In this document: piece after piece, positions 7,701-17,713 of the stretch
Layout: every line of letters begins with the position of its first letter
How positions within the stretch are numbered: position 1 is the first letter of the stretch
Notes under the pieces: generated by a model
Seen by the model: the letters and a program-made list of their open reading frames with translations, nothing else
Databases searched by the model: none
Told to the model about the DNA's origin: nothing
Position numbers and translations under genes: made by a program
Assembly: GCA_903908495.1 (NCBI GenBank)
Contig: CAIVSK010000380.1
Coordinates: 1 to 51,189 of the forward strand
Direction: 5' to 3'
DNA: 51,189 nt
Origin: Akkermansiaceae bacterium
Lineage (GTDB): Bacteria > Verrucomicrobiota > Verrucomicrobiia > Verrucomicrobiales > Akkermansiaceae

Positions 7701-10700
7701 CCGCCAGCCTCGCCTCCCCGCGCGCCATCGTTCTAACCGACACCACCGCCGCCATTGCGGTCAATTCCGGCCTGACCTACACCGACTCCGGCAACCTAAG
7801 CGGCAGCGGGGCGCTCAATCTCACCTCCACCGGCACCCTGCTGGTCTCCGCGGCGGCCAACAGCTACACGGGCGGCACCAACATTCAGAACGGCATCCTC
7901 ATGCTCGGCCGGGCCAACGCCCTGCCGACCGACACGCTCGTCACCCTAGGCAGCGGCGCGAACAACGGCAAATTGGCCCTCAACGGCTTCAGCCAGACGC
8001 TTGCCGGACTGGCCATTGCCGGCACCGGCAGCACCAACCGCGTGGTCAATGGCAGGTCGCTGGCCGCCACCCTCACGCTCAACCCGGCCACAGACATGAG
8101 CTTTGGCGGCATTCTTGGCGGCACCGCCGCCAATGAAAACGTGTTTGGCCTGACCAAATCCGGGGCCGGCACTCTGACCCTCAGCGGAATCAACACCTAC
8201 ACCGGAGCCACCACCATTGCCAGTGGCACCCTGAGCCTGGCGAACAGCGCCGGAACCGCCATCGCCGACACCAGTGCGGTGGTACTGGCCAACGACGCGA
8301 CGGCGGTCTTGCGCTTGAATTTCAACGAAACCGTCGGTTCGCTGGCGGGTGGCGGCACCACTGGCGGCACTGTGAGCCTGCAAACCAACACGCTCACCGC
8401 GGGCGGCGACAATTCCTCCACCACCTTCGGCGGCGTCATTTCCGGCAGCGGGGGCTTCACCAAAACCGGCACCGGCACCCTCACGCTCAGCGGCACCAAC
8501 ACCTACAGCGGGCTCACCAGCGTGACCGGAGGCGGCGTATTGGCGCTGTCCGGCGGCTCGGCCATCGCCGACAGCAGCGCCGTTTCGCTGGCGACGGCGA
8601 CGGGCACCACCTTGCTGCTCAATGCCAGTGAAACCATCGGCTCGCTAGCCGGCGGCAACAACAGCGGCGGCAATGTCAATTTGCAGGGGTTCACGCTCTC
8701 CACCGGGGCCAACGGCAGCAGCACCTCGTTCGGCGGCCTCATTTCAGGCACTGGCGGCCTCGAGAAGGTCGGCAGCGGAATCTTCACCCTGAGCCATGGC
8801 CTCAGCTATTCCGGCGACACCACCATTTCCGCCGGCAGCCTCGTTTTGGGTGGCGACAACATCCTGCCCGTGGGCACGGGCAAAGGCAATGTGATCGTCA
8901 ATGGCACCCTCGACATCAACGGTCGCACCGGGGTAAATGCCAGCATCAACGGTCTGTCCGGTTCGGGAACGGTGACCAACTCATCCGTCACCGCCGGGGT
9001 GTTCACCGTCGGCAATTTCGACGCCATAAGCACTTTCAGCGGCACCCTGGTGGATGGTGCCAGTTCGCTGGTTTTGACCAAAGTGGGCGTGGGCACCCTC
9101 ACGCTCGCCGGCACCAATACTTACACCGGCCTCACCACGATTTCCGCCGGCACCCTGGCGCTGTCCAACGGCTCGGCCATCGCCGATAGCGGTGCGGTGA
9201 CCCTCGGCAATATCAGCGGGGCCCGCTTGCTGCTCAATGCGAACGAAACCATTGGCTCGTTGTACGGCGGCGGAACGACCGGCGGCGACGTGAATTTGCA
9301 GTCGTTCACCCTGAGCGTCGGAGCGAACAACTCCAGTCCGGCAGCCTACGCGGGCATCATTTCGGGCAGCGGCGGTCTGACCAAAATTGGCAGCGGAACG
9401 CTGACGCTCTCCGGCACTCTCAACAGCTACACCGGCAGCACCTGGATCCAGAACGGCAAAATTTCCACCAACAACCTCAGTGACGGCAGCAGCAACCTGG
9501 GCAGCGCCACTTCCGCGATCATCCTGGGTGACACCTCAACCACGGGCGCACTGTACTATTCAGCCTCGGGTGGAACTTTGAGCCGGAGCCTGGATGTCCG
9601 CGCCGGAGGCGGCGAAGTGGAGGTGTCGACCAGCACCAAGACGCTGGTCATCAGCGGGACAGTGAGCCTGGGGGGAAACCTGCTCGTCGAAGGCCTTGGC
9701 AACACCACCCTCAGCGGGGTCCTCTCGGGCGCTGGCTCGCTCACCAAACTGGGCGTCGGCGTGCTGGCCCTGTCCAATACGGCCAACACCTATGCCGGCG
9801 GCACCACCGTCAGCGGCGGCTTGATCAATGTGACGGTGGCCAGCGGCACGCCACTCGGCACCAATAGCAACACCAACAACATTGTCGTCACCGCCGGCGG
9901 CAATCTTTCCCTCAGCGACCCCTCCAACAAGGGCGGCTATCAAACCATCACAGTGGCCAGTTCCGCCACCGCCTTGGGCGGCATTGGATTTTCCAGCACG
10001 ACGCTGACCCAGACGCAGTTGACCGGCCTGTTCACGGACAATACCGGCAGCTATGGCGGGGTGCTCAGCATCAACAACGGGATTAGTTACGGTTCGGCCA
10101 CCACCCCGCTCAATCCCATCGACCTGAGCAGCTTTGGTTCCGGGGCAGGACAGGGATATTGGTATCTGGGCAGTGGCTCCACCGGCAGCTTCACCGGCGA
10201 CTCGACCAAACTAACGGTTGGCGCGGGCAACACCTACCGTCTCGGCGGCGGCGGTGGCACGTTGACCCTGACAAAAGCCAATACGCTAATCAACAGCAAC
10301 GATGTGATGGTCGGATCGGGCTTGACCAACGGCAACGGCAGCGTGGTCATCAACCTTGCTCAATCCTACACCGGCAAGACGACCGTCACCGGCGGAGCCA
10401 TCCTGTCCATCGGCCTGGACACATCCCTCGGCCCTGCACCCGGCAGCGCGACGCCCAGCAAACTGGTGCTGGATGGCGGAACACTGCAATTTCGCGTCGC
10501 CACGACTCTGGACACCAACCGCGGCATCGCGGTGGGGCCGACTTCCGGCACCGGCGCTGGCACCATCGATACCAATGGCTATGCCGTCAGCTACGCCGGG
10601 ATCATCGCCAACAACGGTGCCGGCACCGGCAGCTTTACCAAAACCGCTGCCGGAATCCTCACCCTCACCGGCAGCAACACCTATTCCGGAACGACCAATC

Positions 10701-13700
10701 TCACGGGTGGCAGCCTCAATTTTGCCAACCTTGGCAATTTGGGCACGGGCACCACCATCGCCTTCAATGGCGGCACCTTGCAGTTTGCCACCGGCAACAC
10801 GCTGGACGTCACCGCCTACCGCAGCGTCACCACCACGGCCAGTGGTGGTGCGGCCATCGATACCAATGGCAACGACGTTTCCTTCGCCAGCAGTGCCATC
10901 GCTGGAACAGGGGGATTCAGCAAAGCGGGCCTCGGCACGTTGACGCTCAGCGTCGCCAATTCCTACTCCGGCAACACCACCATCGGTGCCGGCACTTTGA
11001 AACTCGGCAACGCGGCAGCCATTCCCTCCGGCGTGGGCTACGGCACCACCACCGTGACCAGCACTCTGGATCTCAACAATTTCAGTGCGTCGGTCAACCT
11101 GCTCACCGGCGCGGGCACCATCACCAACTCCCAGTCCGGAACGGCGACGCTGACTGCGGACAATGGCGGCAGCAATTCCAGCAGCACGTTCAGCGGAATT
11201 GTCACCAACGGCGGCGGCACGGTTAGCCTGAACAAGACCGGCACCAACACGCTCATTCTCTCCGGCACGACCAGCAGCTACTCCGGTGGGACGACCGTCA
11301 GCGCGGGCACCTTGTCCATCACCAATGATCGGGCGCTCGGGGCCGTGCCGGGTTCGGCGACCCCCGGCAACATCACCCTTGCCAGTGGCAGCACGCTGAC
11401 CTCCACCGCTGATCTGACCCTTGCCGCCAACCGCGGCATTGCCATCAACGGCAACACCGCCGCCTCCTTCAGCGTGGCCACCAGCACCACACTGATCTAT
11501 AACGGCATCATCACCAATGCCAATGGCACCAGCGGCGGCCTGACCAAGTCAATCCCCACCGGCTTTGCCGGCACCCTGGTGCTCGGCGGCACCAACACCT
11601 ACGCCGGCGACACGACCCTTTCCGGCGGCACCCTGCAAGTGACCAACCCGCTGGCGATTCCTTCCGGCGCGGGCAAAGGCAATCTGTCGGTGAGCGGCAC
11701 CCTCGATCTGGTGGGCAACGCCATCACCGTCAACGGCCTGACTGGCAGCGGCACGGTCACCACCAGCGTGGCGGGCGCGGCGGGGATCACCGCAGGAGGC
11801 AACAACGCCACCAGCGCGTTCAGCGGGGCCATTCAGAATGGCAGCGGCGGCGTGAGCGTTGGCAAAATCGGCAGCGGCACGCTGACCCTTTCGGGCGCCA
11901 ACACCTACACCGGAACCACCACCATCAGCCAGGGCACCCTCAGCGTCAGCGATATCGCCGCCGGCCGGAACCTGGGCTCCGCCACCTCCGCCATCGTCCT
12001 GGGCGACGCCACCAACACCGGGATTTTATCCTACAGCGGCAACGGCCAAACCTTCACCCGCGGCTTCAGCGTGAGCGCCGGCGGCGGTGAAATCGATACC
12101 AGCACCAGCGGCAGCCTGCTGACTATAAGTACCGGCGACGTCGCCACCGCCGGTGCCTTTACCGTCGGCGGTGCCGGCAGCACCAGCATCGCCAGCAACA
12201 TCACCGACAGTGGCACCCTCAGCAAAACCGGGGTCGGGACCCTGACTCTAACTGGCACCAATTCCTACGTCGGCAACACCACGGTCACAGGGAGCGGGAC
12301 CCTGAAACTGGGCAATGCGGCGGCCATTCCGTCCGGCAACGGCAAAGGCAATCTCTCCCTCGGGACCGGCAGCACCCTCGACCTCAACAACTTCAGCCAG
12401 ACCGTCAATGGCCTGACCGGTGCGGGTTCCGTCACCAACGGTCTGACCGGCGCGGCCACCTTCACGGTGGACAGCAACAACACGAGCTGCCTATTTACCG
12501 GTGTCATTCAGGACGGCAATGGCACGGTGTCCTTCAGCAAAACCGGCACCGGCACCTTGACCCTTGCCGCCGCCAACACCTATTCCGGCACCACCACGGT
12601 TGCCGCCGGCGGCACATTGGAAATCGCCAACGCCGCCGCCTTGCCGTCCGGCATCGGCAAAGGCAACGTGATCGTCAACGGCACGCTCGACCTGGACAAC
12701 AGCCTGACGGTCAACGGCCTGTCCGGCAGCGGCAGCATCGCCACCGATACGGCCTTGGCGATCGTCCTGACCGCGGGTGCCAACGACCAGATCAGCAGCT
12801 TCGCGGGCAGTCTCGCCAATGGCTCCGGCGGTGGCAGTCTGGCCCTCACCAAAACCGGCTTGGGCACCCTCACCCTTGCCGGCAACAACACTTACTCCGG
12901 TGCCACCACCATCTCCAACGGCACGCTGGCGATGGGCAGCGGCACCGGCCTTTCTCCTAACAGCACCGTCACCGTCGCCGGGCCTGGATTCCTCGACGTC
13001 AACGGCTTCAACGTCACCATGGACGGCTTGTTGGGCTCCGGCACCATCCTCAACAACGGTGCCAGCGCCGCCACCCTGACTGCCGGCGCTGGCGGTGGTT
13101 CAAGCGCCTTTGGCGGCGTCATCGCCGACGGCAGCAAGGCGCTGGCCCTCACCAAGAGTGGCGCGGGCACCCTCACGCTCACCGGCGTGAATACCTACAG
13201 CGGCACCACCACCATCGGCAACGGCACCATCAGTGTGGCCAACCCGGGTGCCGGAGGCAATTTGGGCACGGCGGCATCCGCCATTGTGTTAGGAGCCGCC
13301 GCCACCAAGGGCACTTTGTCCTACACCGGTGCCGCCGATTTGACGCTGGCCCGCGGCTTTGACGTGCAGGCAGGGGGCGGCGAAATGGATATCACCACCT
13401 CCGCCAAAACCCTCACCCTCCAAACCGGCGCAATCACCACCGCGGGAACCTTCAGCATGGGTGGCGCGGGCAACGTCATCGTCAGCAGCGTCATCTCCGG
13501 CAATGGCGGCTTTGCCAAGGCCAATACCGGTACGATGCTGGTCAACTCGGCCAATACCTATGCCGGCGACACGACCCTCAGCTCCGGCACGCTGCAACTC
13601 GGCAATGCCGCCGCCATCCCCTCCGGCAGCGGCAAGGGCAATGTCACCCTCAATGGCGTCCTTGACGTCAACAACCTCAGCATCACCCTCAACGGCCTCG

Positions 13701-16700
13701 CCGGCACGGGCACCATCACCAACACCGCAGGGGCACCGGTCATCCTAAGCGTCGGCGACAACTCCGCCGCGGGCAATTTCACCGGCGTCCTACAGGATGG
13801 CAGCGGCACCTTGTCGCTCACCAAGCTCGGCGGCGGCTTGCTGCAACTCGGCGGCGCCAACACCTACTCGGGCAACACCTGCATCGCGGCCGGCACTCTC
13901 CAAATCAACAATGCCGCCGCCATTCCCTCCGGTGCCAACAAGGGCAACGTCGCCCTCGCAGGCACCCTCGACCTGCATGCCACCAACATCACCGTCAATG
14001 GCCTGAGCGGCGTCGGCACGGTGACTAACAACGGCAGCGCCGCGGCCGTAATCGCCGTCGGCGCTTTCGATCAAACCAGCACATTTGGCGGCAATATTGG
14101 CGACGCGGCCGGCACCACCGGCCTGACCAAAACCGGCACCGGCACCCTTACCCTCTCCGGCAACAACACCTTCTCGGGCGCGACCACCATCTCACAGGGC
14201 ACCCTGTCGATGGGCAGCAACACCGGGCTTTCCGCCTCCAGCACGCTCACGATTGCCAACCCGGGCGCACTTGACCTCAACGGCCGATTCATCGCCATTG
14301 ACGGCCTGGCCGGCACCGGATCCATCACCAACAACAGCGCCACCCCGGTCAGCCTAACAACAGGTGCCAGCGGCGGCTCGGGCATCTTCGGCGGCACCAT
14401 CAACGACGGCGCCGGCGTCATCGCTTTGGCCAAGACCGGCGCGGGCAGCGTCACCTTGTCCAACGTCAACAGCTATTCCGGCGGCACCACGGTGACCGGC
14501 GGCCAGTTGGTCATCACCGCCAACGCTGCCTTGGGTGCCATTCCTGCCACCGCTACACCCGCCAATATCGTGCTCAACGGCGGTGCCATCTCGGCCTCCA
14601 ACACCCTGGAAATCGCCGCCACCCGCGGCATCGCCGTCGGCCCGGCGTCCGGCAGCGGCACCGGCACCCTCGACGCCGCAATCAACCAGACGCTCACCTA
14701 CAACGGCATCATCGCTAACAATGGCGCAGGCACCGGCTATCTAGCAAAAACCGGACCCGGCACCGTCACCCTCGGCGGCGTGAACACCTACACGGGCGAC
14801 ACCACCATTGCCGCCGGTGCCCTGCAAATTGGCAACGCCCTGGCCATCCCCTCCGGCAGCGGCCACGGCAATGCCGTCGTCAACGCCACCCTTGACCTCA
14901 ATAACACCAGCATCACCGTCAACGGCCTGTCCGGCACCGGTCTGGTGAGCAACACCAAGCCCGGCAACGCCACGCTGAGCGCCGGGGCTAACAATCAAAC
15001 CAGCACCTTCGCCGGTGTGATCGAAAATGGCAACGGCACCACCCTCTTGACCAAGCTGGGCAGCGGCGTCCTGACGCTCACCGGGATCAACACCTACCGC
15101 GGCCCCACCACGGTGGCGGCCGGTACGCTGCAAATCAGCCAGGACTCGAATCTCGGAAATGCACCCGGGGTTGCCACCCCGGGCAACTTGGTCCTCAATG
15201 GCGCAGCCACCCTGGCCGCCACCCAGACGTTTGCCCTGGCCACCACCCGCGGCATCGCCGTGGGACCCTCCGGCGCGGGCATCATCGACGTGGCACCCAC
15301 CCAGACCCTGACTTACGGCGGAGCGATCACCGACAACGGCGGCAGCGGCGGCTTCACCAAGACCGGCACCGGCATCCTGGTGCTTGGCGGCAGCAGCAGT
15401 TATACTGGGACCACCACGGTGACCGCCGGCACTCTAACGATCAATGGGTCCATCGCCAGTTCTGCCAACTCCGTCGTGCGATCCGGTGCCACCCTCACCG
15501 GCACCGGCACCACCGGGGCCATGACCATTGATCCATCCGGCACCCTCGCGCCGGGCAATTCCGGCATCGGCACGCTCAGCGTTGCCAACGGCTTGACCCT
15601 GGCTGGCAACGCCGCCTTCGAACTCGGCACCCCGGGTGCCAACCACGCCGCTCCAGGCATCAGTGACCGGGTCGACGTCACCGGTGACATTCACCTCGGC
15701 GGCAACCTCGACCTGTCAAACAATGCCAATGCCAACGGCCAGGGCAGCGTGGGGGCCGGATCCTATAAGATATTCACCTATACCGGCACCACCGTCGGGC
15801 AGTTTGACTCGGTCAGCGGCCTGCCCACCTACCACTGGGCGTTGCATGACATGCCCGCCGACAAGGCCATCTATATCGATATGTATAACTATGCGGTGGC
15901 CGGTGTCACCCCGGCGGTGGATTTGGGCCGCATTCACGCCGGGGGCAACTTCGGAACCCAGGCGCTTGCCGTCACCAACGGCGTTGCCTCCGGCAGCTTC
16001 AGCGAGACTCTTGGCGGCAGTTTCGCCACCCCCAGCAGCGGCATCACCGCCACCGGCGCGGTCACCGGCATCGCCGGCCAAACCACCGATACCCACAACA
16101 TGCTCGTCGGCATCTCCGACAACACAGCAGGTGCCAAACTCGGCTCGGTGGCGGTTAACTTCATCTCCCAGGCGGTCGGCGGCAGCGGTTTGAGCAACAC
16201 CCCGCTGGCACCACAAAGCGTCACTGTCACTGGCTTCGCATATACCGGTCAAGCCGTCTGGAACCAAGCCGGCAGCGGCACGTGGGGCAACAACGGCAAT
16301 GCTTATGATAACTGGACTCGCGCCGGTGGGGTCGCGGGGTTGGATGGCATCCTGAGCGCCGGCGATACCGCCACCTTTGGCAACACCACGAGTGGCACCG
16401 CCACCGTGAGCCTCAATGGTGCCAACCCGACGCTAAGCGGCGTGACCTTTGACAACGCCAGCCACGCCTACACCCTGGCACAGGGCAGCGGCCTCGGCAC
16501 CCTGACGCTCAAGGGCAACGGCGGCGCGGCGGACCTGACGGTTCTCAACGGCAGTCACACGGTGTCGGCACCGTTGAGCTTGGAGAGCGACACACATGTC
16601 ACAATATCTAACGCCTCCGACGCGCTGGCCATTGCCGGGACCATCTCCGGCGGCGGCTACGGCATCACCAAGAGCGGTGCCGGCACCCTGATTTTTACCG

Positions 16701-17371
16701 GCAACAACCTCTATACCGGCACCACCACGGTCAACGGCGGCACTTTGCTAGTGAATAACTCCAGCGGCAGCGGCACCGGCACCGGCAGTGTCAGCATCGC
16801 CTCCGGCGCGACCCTGGGCGGCACCGGCACGATTGGCGGCGACACGGTCATTTCCGGCACCTTGGCCCCCGGCAACGGTGCGGGCACCGGCACGCTGGCC
16901 ATCACCGGCACCACCACCTTTAACAGCAACTCGATTTTCGATTGGGACCTCAACGCCAGCGCCACCCAAGATCCGGGTGCCAACGCGACCAACGCGGGAG
17001 ACTTTGACAAGTTGGCGGCGGGCGCGGCGGTCTCCGGCACCGACGCGATGTTCAGGGTGGTGCTTGGCACCAATGCGTTCGGTGACAGCTTTTGGAACAC
17101 GAACAAGACGTGGAATGCCATTATCACGGGACTGGGCAAGCCGGGCCAACTGAGTTCGCTGTTCCCGAAATTTGGAGGCGCGGGGGTGGCGTTGGACGGC
17201 AGCGTTTCCGGCCGGGGCTCCTTCAGCTTCAGCGGCAACAACCTCAACTGGAACGTCGGGGAGCTCACCGCCATTCCCGAACCCGCGACCCTGACTGGCC
17301 TGAGTTGTCTGGTGGTTTCCGGCATGCTGCTGCGCTCCCGCCGCCGCGACGCGTCCCGCCCCACCATCTGA
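4796..17371 (+). CDS. Giant autotransporter-associated beta-strand repeat (PATR) protein with PEP-CTERM anchor
   Basis: 4191 residues. A signal peptide covers residues 1-30 (ends AHSANA). By eye there are about 33 copies of the PATR core, roughly K-x-G-x-G-T-L-T-L-S-G-x-N-T-Y-x-G-x-T-T, spaced 70-150 residues apart. These repeats are predicted to stack as a right-handed beta-helix. Between them lie recurrent insert families (see findings). Residues about 3620-3850 lack the repeat and may be a separate beta-sandwich region. The C-terminus has the PEP-CTERM layout: IPEPATL, a hydrophobic stretch, then RSRRRDASR, expected to be handled by an exosortase. No autotransporter beta-barrel is present, so export is by signal peptide rather than type V secretion. 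Likely a surface adhesin or matrix protein; ligand unknown. GC-rich Thr/Gly/Ser codons produce long meaningless frames on the other strand. Confidence 0.93.
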   Translation: MKVPFASRFARLNSLAAAISALLAAHSANAGSLAWDGSGVGTAGAQGGVGNWDTTTANWWNGAADVVWPSTGTDNDGVFGGAAGTVTVVGVTANDIAFNTTGYTISGGTLTLNGTTPTLTTGSGVSATISSVIAGSAGLAKAGAGMLTLSGVNTYTGATSVATGGTLSISQDANLSSAPASALLGLGNLVLDDTGTLATTSSFTLNPNRGINVGRTSGIGAGTFDVATGTILTFGGVIASNGASSTGGLTKAGTGTLVLSGANSYTGTTTVTAGTLKLGSASAIPTGPGKGDVVVNATLDLNGQSAGANGSVNGLSGTGTITSGAAGAITFSVGGNNGGGTFNGVIQNGSGTLAFAKIGSGTLTLGGSNTFTGGVTINNGILQLASAGALNSTTPNSITFGANAPNPTKLQLNIGSVTIGSLATDPTPGSVVIENVFTSAATLTVSQTADKTFAGVVQDGSGGKALALTKSGGSVLTLSGTNTYTGTTTITAGTLALSGGRAILDTGAVSLNNTSGAILLLNASETIGSLAGGGGSGGNVSLQAFTLTTGGTGTDTAYSGVISGSGSLIKTGSGVLTLGRGNTYTGTTAIKNGSSILGVLNALPAATTLSLGDGSTNTSGLLKMNGLVQTLAGLTTAGTGTANRVVNGNATAVNLTLNIASSSSFGGILGGSTSDENNFSLVKTGVGTMTLSGTNSFAGSTTISQGTISVGNLANALGTSTAAVILGDASNPGTLSYTGITAAFTRGLAVSAGGGEIDTTTAGQTLTLSGAGGDVAITTTGAFTVGGAGNTTINSNITGSSGAILNKTGVGTLTLAGSNTYSGATNIKNGTLVLGVSNSMNSAATVTLGDSSNNNGVLKLAGFSQTLSSIVTTGGGTGNRVTGGSSLLSTLTINNTSPSTFGGILGGSGSNDNNLTLTKSGTATLTLSGISTYTGGTTIAGGTLAISLASNLGASSGTLSIGAGTLQVTASLASPRAIVLTDTTAAIAVNSGLTYTDSGNLSGSGALNLTSTGTLLVSAAANSYTGGTNIQNGILMLGRANALPTDTLVTLGSGANNGKLALNGFSQTLAGLAIAGTGSTNRVVNGRSLAATLTLNPATDMSFGGILGGTAANENVFGLTKSGAGTLTLSGINTYTGATTIASGTLSLANSAGTAIADTSAVVLANDATAVLRLNFNETVGSLAGGGTTGGTVSLQTNTLTAGGDNSSTTFGGVISGSGGFTKTGTGTLTLSGTNTYSGLTSVTGGGVLALSGGSAIADSSAVSLATATGTTLLLNASETIGSLAGGNNSGGNVNLQGFTLSTGANGSSTSFGGLISGTGGLEKVGSGIFTLSHGLSYSGDTTISAGSLVLGGDNILPVGTGKGNVIVNGTLDINGRTGVNASINGLSGSGTVTNSSVTAGVFTVGNFDAISTFSGTLVDGASSLVLTKVGVGTLTLAGTNTYTGLTTISAGTLALSNGSAIADSGAVTLGNISGARLLLNANETIGSLYGGGTTGGDVNLQSFTLSVGANNSSPAAYAGIISGSGGLTKIGSGTLTLSGTLNSYTGSTWIQNGKISTNNLSDGSSNLGSATSAIILGDTSTTGALYYSASGGTLSRSLDVRAGGGEVEVSTSTKTLVISGTVSLGGNLLVEGLGNTTLSGVLSGAGSLTKLGVGVLALSNTANTYAGGTTVSGGLINVTVASGTPLGTNSNTNNIVVTAGGNLSLSDPSNKGGYQTITVASSATALGGIGFSSTTLTQTQLTGLFTDNTGSYGGVLSINNGISYGSATTPLNPIDLSSFGSGAGQGYWYLGSGSTGSFTGDSTKLTVGAGNTYRLGGGGGTLTLTKANTLINSNDVMVGSGLTNGNGSVVINLAQSYTGKTTVTGGAILSIGLDTSLGPAPGSATPSKLVLDGGTLQFRVATTLDTNRGIAVGPTSGTGAGTIDTNGYAVSYAGIIANNGAGTGSFTKTAAGILTLTGSNTYSGTTNLTGGSLNFANLGNLGTGTTIAFNGGTLQFATGNTLDVTAYRSVTTTASGGAAIDTNGNDVSFASSAIAGTGGFSKAGLGTLTLSVANSYSGNTTIGAGTLKLGNAAAIPSGVGYGTTTVTSTLDLNNFSASVNLLTGAGTITNSQSGTATLTADNGGSNSSSTFSGIVTNGGGTVSLNKTGTNTLILSGTTSSYSGGTTVSAGTLSITNDRALGAVPGSATPGNITLASGSTLTSTADLTLAANRGIAINGNTAASFSVATSTTLIYNGIITNANGTSGGLTKSIPTGFAGTLVLGGTNTYAGDTTLSGGTLQVTNPLAIPSGAGKGNLSVSGTLDLVGNAITVNGLTGSGTVTTSVAGAAGITAGGNNATSAFSGAIQNGSGGVSVGKIGSGTLTLSGANTYTGTTTISQGTLSVSDIAAGRNLGSATSAIVLGDATNTGILSYSGNGQTFTRGFSVSAGGGEIDTSTSGSLLTISTGDVATAGAFTVGGAGSTSIASNITDSGTLSKTGVGTLTLTGTNSYVGNTTVTGSGTLKLGNAAAIPSGNGKGNLSLGTGSTLDLNNFSQTVNGLTGAGSVTNGLTGAATFTVDSNNTSCLFTGVIQDGNGTVSFSKTGTGTLTLAAANTYSGTTTVAAGGTLEIANAAALPSGIGKGNVIVNGTLDLDNSLTVNGLSGSGSIATDTALAIVLTAGANDQISSFAGSLANGSGGGSLALTKTGLGTLTLAGNNTYSGATTISNGTLAMGSGTGLSPNSTVTVAGPGFLDVNGFNVTMDGLLGSGTILNNGASAATLTAGAGGGSSAFGGVIADGSKALALTKSGAGTLTLTGVNTYSGTTTIGNGTISVANPGAGGNLGTAASAIVLGAAATKGTLSYTGAADLTLARGFDVQAGGGEMDITTSAKTLTLQTGAITTAGTFSMGGAGNVIVSSVISGNGGFAKANTGTMLVNSANTYAGDTTLSSGTLQLGNAAAIPSGSGKGNVTLNGVLDVNNLSITLNGLAGTGTITNTAGAPVILSVGDNSAAGNFTGVLQDGSGTLSLTKLGGGLLQLGGANTYSGNTCIAAGTLQINNAAAIPSGANKGNVALAGTLDLHATNITVNGLSGVGTVTNNGSAAAVIAVGAFDQTSTFGGNIGDAAGTTGLTKTGTGTLTLSGNNTFSGATTISQGTLSMGSNTGLSASSTLTIANPGALDLNGRFIAIDGLAGTGSITNNSATPVSLTTGASGGSGIFGGTINDGAGVIALAKTGAGSVTLSNVNSYSGGTTVTGGQLVITANAALGAIPATATPANIVLNGGAISASNTLEIAATRGIAVGPASGSGTGTLDAAINQTLTYNGIIANNGAGTGYLAKTGPGTVTLGGVNTYTGDTTIAAGALQIGNALAIPSGSGHGNAVVNATLDLNNTSITVNGLSGTGLVSNTKPGNATLSAGANNQTSTFAGVIENGNGTTLLTKLGSGVLTLTGINTYRGPTTVAAGTLQISQDSNLGNAPGVATPGNLVLNGAATLAATQTFALATTRGIAVGPSGAGIIDVAPTQTLTYGGAITDNGGSGGFTKTGTGILVLGGSSSYTGTTTVTAGTLTINGSIASSANSVVRSGATLTGTGTTGAMTIDPSGTLAPGNSGIGTLSVANGLTLAGNAAFELGTPGANHAAPGISDRVDVTGDIHLGGNLDLSNNANANGQGSVGAGSYKIFTYTGTTVGQFDSVSGLPTYHWALHDMPADKAIYIDMYNYAVAGVTPAVDLGRIHAGGNFGTQALAVTNGVASGSFSETLGGSFATPSSGITATGAVTGIAGQTTDTHNMLVGISDNTAGAKLGSVAVNFISQAVGGSGLSNTPLAPQSVTVTGFAYTGQAVWNQAGSGTWGNNGNAYDNWTRAGGVAGLDGILSAGDTATFGNTTSGTATVSLNGANPTLSGVTFDNASHAYTLAQGSGLGTLTLKGNGGAADLTVLNGSHTVSAPLSLESDTHVTISNASDALAIAGTISGGGYGITKSGAGTLIFTGNNLYTGTTTVNGGTLLVNNSSGSGTGTGSVSIASGATLGGTGTIGGDTVISGTLAPGNGAGTGTLAITGTTTFNSNSIFDWDLNASATQDPGANATNAGDFDKLAAGAAVSGTDAMFRVVLGTNAFGDSFWNTNKTWNAIITGLGKPGQLSSLFPKFGGAGVALDGSVSGRGSFSFSGNNLNWNVGELTAIPEPATLTGLSCLVVSGMLLRSRRRDASRPTI

Positions 17372-17713
17372 AAACCGGCGTGATCTCGCGCAGCGGCAAA
17401 TGGATCTCTTTCGCCTTCATCACCCTGAATAGGAAAATAGAAACCACGGATTTCACGGAATGCACGGATAAAGAAAGAGTTATGGATTTTCTGGCATACA
17501 CCATTTAAGTGAGTCTGAGACTTGATAGATCAGGACCACCTTATCCGTGTAATCCTCTTCAATCCGTGGAATCTGTGGTAAAAAAACGGCGCCGCAACCC
17601 TTTCCATTGCCCTTTTTAGGCTTATCTTATCTTGTGCCATGCAGTCTTGCGTCTTGCGTCTTCTGCTGTCACCCATTCCACTTTGCGCCCCTTTGCGGCT
17701 CAGCGGTAAATCT
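17372..17713. other. Intergenic region between convergent genes, no gene seen
   Basis: 342 bases between the end of the giant PATR gene and the end of the TerC-like gene. It holds a dispersed-type inverted repeat (annotated separately) and GTCTTGCGTCTTGCGTCTTC-like short direct repeats near 17647. No coding frame here has a recognisable product. Confidence 0.6.
17441..17580. repeat. Imperfect inverted repeat built from CACGGAT units
   Basis: The left arm at 17441-17471 (starts AAACCACGGATTTCACGGA, ends CACGGATAA) is mirrored on the other strand at 17541-17580 (rc contains CCACAGATTCCACGGATT and ends CACGGATAA), with about 70 bases between. Such CACGGAT-rich intergenic elements are recalled as dispersed in several bacterial phyla. 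It could form a long hairpin at the meeting point of two convergent genes and act as a bidirectional terminator. Confidence 0.6.

Noticed and set aside
4796..17371. Possible CRISPR array or tandem minisatellite
   Set aside because: Repeats are degenerate protein-level PATR units 70-150 residues apart inside one open frame, not identical short DNA repeats with spacers.
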